36,410 nucleotides of DNA. It comes from Candidatus Peribacteria bacterium RIFCSPHIGHO2_02_FULL_49_16 (GTDB lineage Bacteria > Patescibacteriota > Gracilibacteria > Peribacterales > Peribacteraceae). The position numbers were made by a program, and so were the translations under genes. The stretch spans positions 1 to 36,410 of the forward strand of contig MFXT01000005.1 in NCBI GenBank assembly GCA_001788955.1, read 5' to 3'. The notes beneath the pieces are model-generated. The model searched no databases. It was not told where the DNA came from and saw nothing but the letters and a program-made list of their open reading frames with translations. The first letter of the stretch is position 1. Every line of letters starts with the position of its first letter. Shown one piece after another: positions 32,652 through 36,410 of this stretch.

Positions 32652-33566
32652 ATGAAATTTGCATATATTAGCAAGCTGTGTTCTGGCATTTCTATTATCC
32701 TTGTTATCCTGTCGATCGGGCTTCTGATCTATCCGGGGCCGCGCTTGAGCATCGATTTTACCGGAGGAACGCTTCTGGAACTGCGTCTGACGACAGAAAA
32801 AACAAAAGACGATCTTCTTTTGGTATTACGTCAGGATAGACAGAGTGATCTCATAGGAAACGCAAATGTATCTGTCACAAAAGCCGATACATTTCTCATT
32901 CGTACACGGGATCTCACTCAAGAGGAGCACGCACGACTTCTTACGAGACTGGAACGGGAACTTGGCGAACTGGAAGAACTCCAATTTACCACAATCGGGC
33001 CTACTGTGGGAACAAATCTAAAAAAGCGGGCGATATGGGCGTTCACTGCTGCATCGGTCTCTATCATCCTCTATCTGACATTCGCGTTTCGGAAAGTACC
33101 AAAAAAACTGAATCCATGGAGTTTTGGCGTAAGCGCTCTTGTGGGAATCATACACGATGTTTTTGTGACACTGGGCATATTCATTGTGTTGAGTCACACA
33201 ACATCTTTTGAGATAGACATGCTCTTCGTGACAGCCATTTTGAGTATTATGGGTTATTCCGTCAATGATACGATCGTGATCTTTGATCGTCTGCGCGATG
33301 TGCTATTTTCCGCACACAAGCATGAAGATTTTTCTGTCACAGCAGAGCATGGTCTACGACAATCTGTCAGTCGAACCTTGAATACGGGTAGCAGCTCACT
33401 AATCATGCTCCTCGCTCTCTTCTTTTTGGGATCAGAGAGTATTCGCTGGTTTATCCTGGCAATCATCGTCGGCATCATTATCGGAACATACTCGTCATTC
33501 TTTGTTGCCACTCCACTGCTCGTTTTTCTCCAGAAACACCGGCATCACAAACAATCCAGACAATAA
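32652..33566 (+). CDS. secF: Protein translocase subunit SecF
   Basis: A 304-aa membrane protein with six predicted helices. RLSIDFTGGTLLELRL (31-46) is the SecF hallmark FxGG, and the periplasmic-type P1 domain follows (TTIGPTVGTNLKKRAIWA at its end). Later helices hold SALVGIIHDVFVTLGIFIVL and ILSIMGYSVNDTIVIFDRLRD, both standard. SecF works with SecD to pull proteins out using the proton gradient. secD is not adjacent; it is usually directly upstream. Here a TPR gene takes that place. tig-like gene follows after 3 nt. Same operon probably covers nascent-chain handling and export. Confidence 0.93.
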   Translation: MKFAYISKLCSGISIILVILSIGLLIYPGPRLSIDFTGGTLLELRLTTEKTKDDLLLVLRQDRQSDLIGNANVSVTKADTFLIRTRDLTQEEHARLLTRLERELGELEELQFTTIGPTVGTNLKKRAIWAFTAASVSIILYLTFAFRKVPKKLNPWSFGVSALVGIIHDVFVTLGIFIVLSHTTSFEIDMLFVTAILSIMGYSVNDTIVIFDRLRDVLFSAHKHEDFSVTAEHGLRQSVSRTLNTGSSSLIMLLALFFLGSESIRWFILAIIVGIIIGTYSSFFVATPLLVFLQKHRHHKQSRQ

Positions 33567-33569
33567 TCT

Positions 33570-34559
33570 ATGAAAGCGGATCTCAAGAATCCAGCAACGG
33601 GAAAACATGTCTACACGCTCTGTTTCGGGGCAGAAGAAGAGGAACAAGAAAAAACAATTGCTCTTCAACAGCTTGGTTCAAAAACAACATTCTCCGGTTT
33701 TCGTCCCGGTAAAGCACCGAGGGATGTCCTTCTTCAACAGATCGATCCACAAAAACTTCTCGAGACGACCCTGCGTCTTCTCATAGGGAAACATTTGCCA
33801 AAGCTCGTAAAGGAACAGAACATCACTCCCATCATTCCTCCGCGCATCGAACTTACTGCACAAAAACCCTTGACTGTCAGCATCACCCTCATCGAACGCC
33901 CTGTGATCACCATGTCTTCTCCTAAAAAACTCCCAAAAAAACAGGAAACGCGCGTATCAGAGAAGGAAGTGGAAACTGTGCTTATGGAGCTGAAAAAAAA
34001 GGAGAACATTACGGAACTTACGGATGATCTTGTGCAGACACACTGGAATATTTCTTCTCTGGGAGAGCTAAAAGAACACATCAAGAAATCCATCTACACA
34101 CGAAAAGAACGCGAGGAAGAACGAGAACAGGACAAGCGATTTTTTCAGAATATGATTGATGCCGTGAAAACAGTTTTTCCCAAAGAATTAATCGAAGAAG
34201 AAGCACAGAAACTTTTACAGAGCACACTTCAGCGCATTTCTGATGAAAAACAACGCCAACAGTGGCTGCGAAAGCAACAGGAGCGAAAAGATCAATTCAT
34301 CGATGAGCTTCATAAAGAAGCAGAACGACAAATCAAATTCCAGTTCGGAATTGAAAAGTATGTAAAGGATAAGGGCATCACAATATCGGAAGAAGACATG
34401 CAAAAATCCATCACAGTATTTCTTCAACTCTTTCCGGAAGAGAAGCGCAAAGAAGTGCAAAAGCAGTGCAAAACCGGAGGAGAGGCGTATACACAATTAC
34501 AGTGGCAGAAACTCATTGAAGCAGTAAAGAAAACACTCACGTCATCATCTGCCACATAG
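33570..34559 (+). CDS. tig: Trigger factor lacking the PPIase domain
   Basis: A 329-aa protein. The N-terminal ribosome-binding domain has the signature FSGFRPGKAPRDVL (41-54), with GFRPGKAP being the ribosome L23 contact loop, and IPPRIELTAQKPLTVSITLI as its strands. After PVITM the chain goes on into KKLPKKQETRVSEKEVETVL, the first helix of the C-terminal chaperone domain, which fills the rest with KRFFQNMIDAVKTVFPKELI and charged helices. Full trigger factor has about 430 residues; the missing 100 are the FKBP-type prolyl isomerase. It should still hold nascent chains at the exit tunnel. The gene starts 3 nt after secF and its end overlaps the convergent rel gene by 23 nt. Confidence 0.88.
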   Translation: MKADLKNPATGKHVYTLCFGAEEEEQEKTIALQQLGSKTTFSGFRPGKAPRDVLLQQIDPQKLLETTLRLLIGKHLPKLVKEQNITPIIPPRIELTAQKPLTVSITLIERPVITMSSPKKLPKKQETRVSEKEVETVLMELKKKENITELTDDLVQTHWNISSLGELKEHIKKSIYTRKEREEEREQDKRFFQNMIDAVKTVFPKELIEEEAQKLLQSTLQRISDEKQRQQWLRKQQERKDQFIDELHKEAERQIKFQFGIEKYVKDKGITISEEDMQKSITVFLQLFPEEKRKEVQKQCKTGGEAYTQLQWQKLIEAVKKTLTSSSAT

Positions 34560-36237
34560 CCGTAATGCGACGCGCTGAATTCGCTTTTTTAAGAAACGCG
34601 CAGTCGGCACGATGAATCTTCACAATGCCACAACGGGCGATCACTCCTTGAAGAGAAGAACTTTCTCTGCTCTCCTCGGGGACGCAGCACTTCGCATAGA
34701 CAATCGGCATTGCGATTCCTTCACAAACAACATGCCATTTTGCATGCTCTGCTTTCGACACAACACGCTGTTTCGGTGAAGCAGGCATAATTTCCGACGA
34801 GGAGTTCGTACTCGTTTCAGCAGGATACTTGGCACCAAAAAAATGCCGCAGACGATTGCGTGCGCACGACGTGCGTACGAGAGAGAGCCACCGCTCGGAC
34901 GGTCGCGGAGATTTCCATCGAAGAATTTCCACAACATCACCATTTTCCAGCACATGATCCATGGGAACAATGGCGCCATTGACGCGCGCTGCGCGAAAAC
35001 ACAAACCCAAATCCGAATGAATATGAAATGCAAAATCCAACGGTGTTGCATTTTCCAGAAGAGCAATCACCTCATTTTTGGGTGTGAGAACAAAAATATG
35101 ATCGGCATTTCCTATGCCAAGATCTTCCTGTAGGAGATCCTCGAGATGGCGCTTGCGCGCAGCGTGTTGCATCGCACCGAATTCCTTGTACTGCCAATGT
35201 GCTGCAATACCAAGCTCTGCCTGACGATGCATGTCGATCGTGCGAATCTGTACCTCAACAAATACATGCGGCGGCATGCCGGGCAAATGCGTTAAAGTCG
35301 TATGCATACTCCGATATCCATTGGGTTTCGGGAACGAAATATAATCTTTGAAGCGATGCGGAATCGCATGACCAATGGTATGTAAAACTCCCAATGCCCG
35401 ATAACATTCTTCGACGGACTCAACCACAACCCGCAATGCGAAGAGGTCATATATATGTGTGATATCTGACAAACTCTTGCGTCGCATCTTTGCAAAGATG
35501 CTATACAACTGCTTTTCTCGTGCTTTCACATCCGCTTTTACATTACGTTCATACAAAAATGACTCCGTATACGTCGCTGTTTTCTGAAGAAACGGCGCAT
35601 GCTCCTTCCAGAAAAGATGCAATTGCCCCGCAATATGCTCCGCATCTGTCGGATAGGCGATGGGAAAAGCCAGACGCTCTAACTCATGCTTCAGAGTATA
35701 GATACCCAAACGAGCGGCAGCAGGCGCGAAGAGTTGCAACGCATCCTGACAGATCCGTCGCTGCTCTTCTTCGGGAAGGGAGGCCACATGCTGTAATACA
35801 GAACACCGATCACAAAGAATCATAAGAAGTGCTCGAGGATCATCTGATGCCTGCACAAGCATTTTTCGCAAATTCTGAACGGGAATCCGCCTATTTCGAA
35901 GCGTCACATGCGAAAGGAGATGCACGTGACGCACGATCGTCTGCACGGTTTTGCCAAAAACTGCTTCCAGTTGTTGCATATTCCAGTCGGAAAATTGCAA
36001 AACGTGATGCAAAAGACAGGCAATCACTGCATCCGCATCCGGAGAAAAACGCATAAGAACTTGTAAAACGCCAAGCACATGCGCATCAAATTTTTCTCCC
36101 GTCCAATGTCGGTGCTCCTGATATGTTTTTTGTGCATACTCCCAAGCTATAAGAACGCGCGAATCCCCATACCGGGCATCATTCACCCCAAGGCGTTCCA
36201 ATACATCATCCCACTGAAGATTGGGACTTTTCCTCAT
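34537..36237 (-). CDS. rel: RelA/SpoT-type (p)ppGpp synthetase with degenerate HD site
   Basis: A 566-aa protein. The N-terminal HD-like region has LLHHVLQF (75-82) where hydrolases show LLHDVVED: the metal-binding Asp and the Glu-Asp pair are gone. The synthetase domain is well kept: HRFKDYISFPKPNGYRSMHT (294-313), then VEVQIRTIDMHRQAELGIAA (328-347) and HWQYK. A TGS domain follows (HIFVLTPKNEVIAL, near 380-393). After it comes only a Cys/His zinc-finger-like segment (YAKCCVPEE, KIHRADCAFLK); no ACT domain remains. I infer that it makes but does not degrade (p)ppGpp, unless another gene does so. Promoter TTGTAC-N16-TATAGG (about 36276-36249) ends 11 nt before the ATG. Confidence 0.9.
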   Translation of the reverse strand: MRKSPNLQWDDVLERLGVNDARYGDSRVLIAWEYAQKTYQEHRHWTGEKFDAHVLGVLQVLMRFSPDADAVIACLLHHVLQFSDWNMQQLEAVFGKTVQTIVRHVHLLSHVTLRNRRIPVQNLRKMLVQASDDPRALLMILCDRCSVLQHVASLPEEEQRRICQDALQLFAPAAARLGIYTLKHELERLAFPIAYPTDAEHIAGQLHLFWKEHAPFLQKTATYTESFLYERNVKADVKAREKQLYSIFAKMRRKSLSDITHIYDLFALRVVVESVEECYRALGVLHTIGHAIPHRFKDYISFPKPNGYRSMHTTLTHLPGMPPHVFVEVQIRTIDMHRQAELGIAAHWQYKEFGAMQHAARKRHLEDLLQEDLGIGNADHIFVLTPKNEVIALLENATPLDFAFHIHSDLGLCFRAARVNGAIVPMDHVLENGDVVEILRWKSPRPSERWLSLVRTSCARNRLRHFFGAKYPAETSTNSSSEIMPASPKQRVVSKAEHAKWHVVCEGIAMPIVYAKCCVPEESRESSSLQGVIARCGIVKIHRADCAFLKKANSARRITAMWQMMT

Positions 36238-36244
36238 GGTAGAG

Positions 36245-36410
36245 TCATCCTATAGAAGAATACTGCTTTTGTACAACCAATGTACGAGTCCAGTACATTT
36301 GGCACTCCCTGGTTGGTAATCCAGACACAATATACCGCAAAGGTGATACTTGTCCCAAGGACTCATGGGGTCGCTTCAGATTGTACCAAAGAAGCCAGTC
36401 CACAAGCTTC
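36245..36410 (-). mobile_element. C-terminus of an rve-type integrase/transposase, cut by window edge
   Basis: The last 54 codons of a - strand frame, stop at 36247-36245. It reads DWLLWYNLKRPHESLGQVSP and then LRYIVSGLPTRECQMYW. The Y-N-x-x-R-P-H-x-S-L-G-x-x-S-P pattern is the C-terminal end of DDE integrases (rve fold, IS3/IS481 style), where the helix follows the catalytic Glu. The YIVSGL...CQMYWTRT tail resembles integrases I recall from CPR genomes. It sits directly upstream of rel, whose promoter lies inside its 3' end. Whether the element is whole cannot be seen. Confidence 0.8.

Overview
The window looks like a chromosomal segment from a small-genome bacterium, most probably Patescibacteria/CPR, perhaps the Peregrinibacteria/Peribacteria side. 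That placement is an inference. It rests on the mix of compact core genes (a trigger factor without a PPIase domain, a DnaX without its Cys4 zinc module, a short HrcA, a Rel enzyme with a damaged HD site), a 201-aa protein that I recall from CPR genomes, and the style of the integrase fragment at the right edge. TGA is used as a stop, so the glycine recoding of Gracilibacteria is not in use. Several core genes have a clear TTGnnn / N16-18 / TAnnnT promoter ending only 6-13 nt before the start codon and no Shine-Dalgarno sequence, which points to leaderless mRNAs.

Left arm (1-3.9 kb) is accessory DNA. It holds a DUF2188 remnant, an intact RelB/YafQ-type toxin-antitoxin pair, a small membrane protein, a candidate 2OG-Fe(II) oxygenase, a second RelB-type antitoxin with a frameshifted toxin, and an MntA/HepT pair. 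From 3.9 to 11.3 kb lie tRNA-Val, an NhaD-like ion transporter, dcd, a coiled-coil protein, a DM13 lipoprotein facing a DsbA-like lipoprotein, dnaX and glyA.

Between glyA and the next gene (11.34-12.02 kb) there is almost 700 bp without a credible protein. It is dense with nested inverted repeats, has a promoter-like sequence at its left and a perfect intrinsic terminator at its right. This is the best candidate in the window for an undescribed element: a large structured non-coding RNA of about 560 nt on the + strand.

The middle (12.0-21.6 kb) is core. On the - strand, rpmE, hrcA (with a CIRCE operator) and a DUF87/TraG-type ATPase follow each other, and gyrA is nearby. On the + strand are rsmI, ruvA, pgi, trxA and a small membrane protein. 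An AT-rich insert (about 21.65-25.38 kb) follows, with an AbiJ-like HEPN defence protein and four surface or membrane proteins. It is bounded on the left by a degenerate copy of a tRNA-Ala/tmRNA 3' end and on the right by the intact tRNA-Ala in the same orientation, the layout expected for integration at a tRNA 3' end.

The right arm (25.5-36.2 kb) carries a thioredoxin-CcdA fusion, a GNAT-like protein, tRNA-Cys, a lipoprotein, a large Ig/Fn3 surface protein, the 201-aa CPR-type protein, a TPR protein, secF, the trigger factor and a convergent rel gene. The window ends inside an rve-type integrase. A recurrent theme is exported redox chemistry: the DsbA-like lipoprotein, the DM13 lipoprotein, cytosolic thioredoxin and the Trx-CcdA fusion could together form a disulfide-relay and reduction pathway for secreted Cys-containing proteins.
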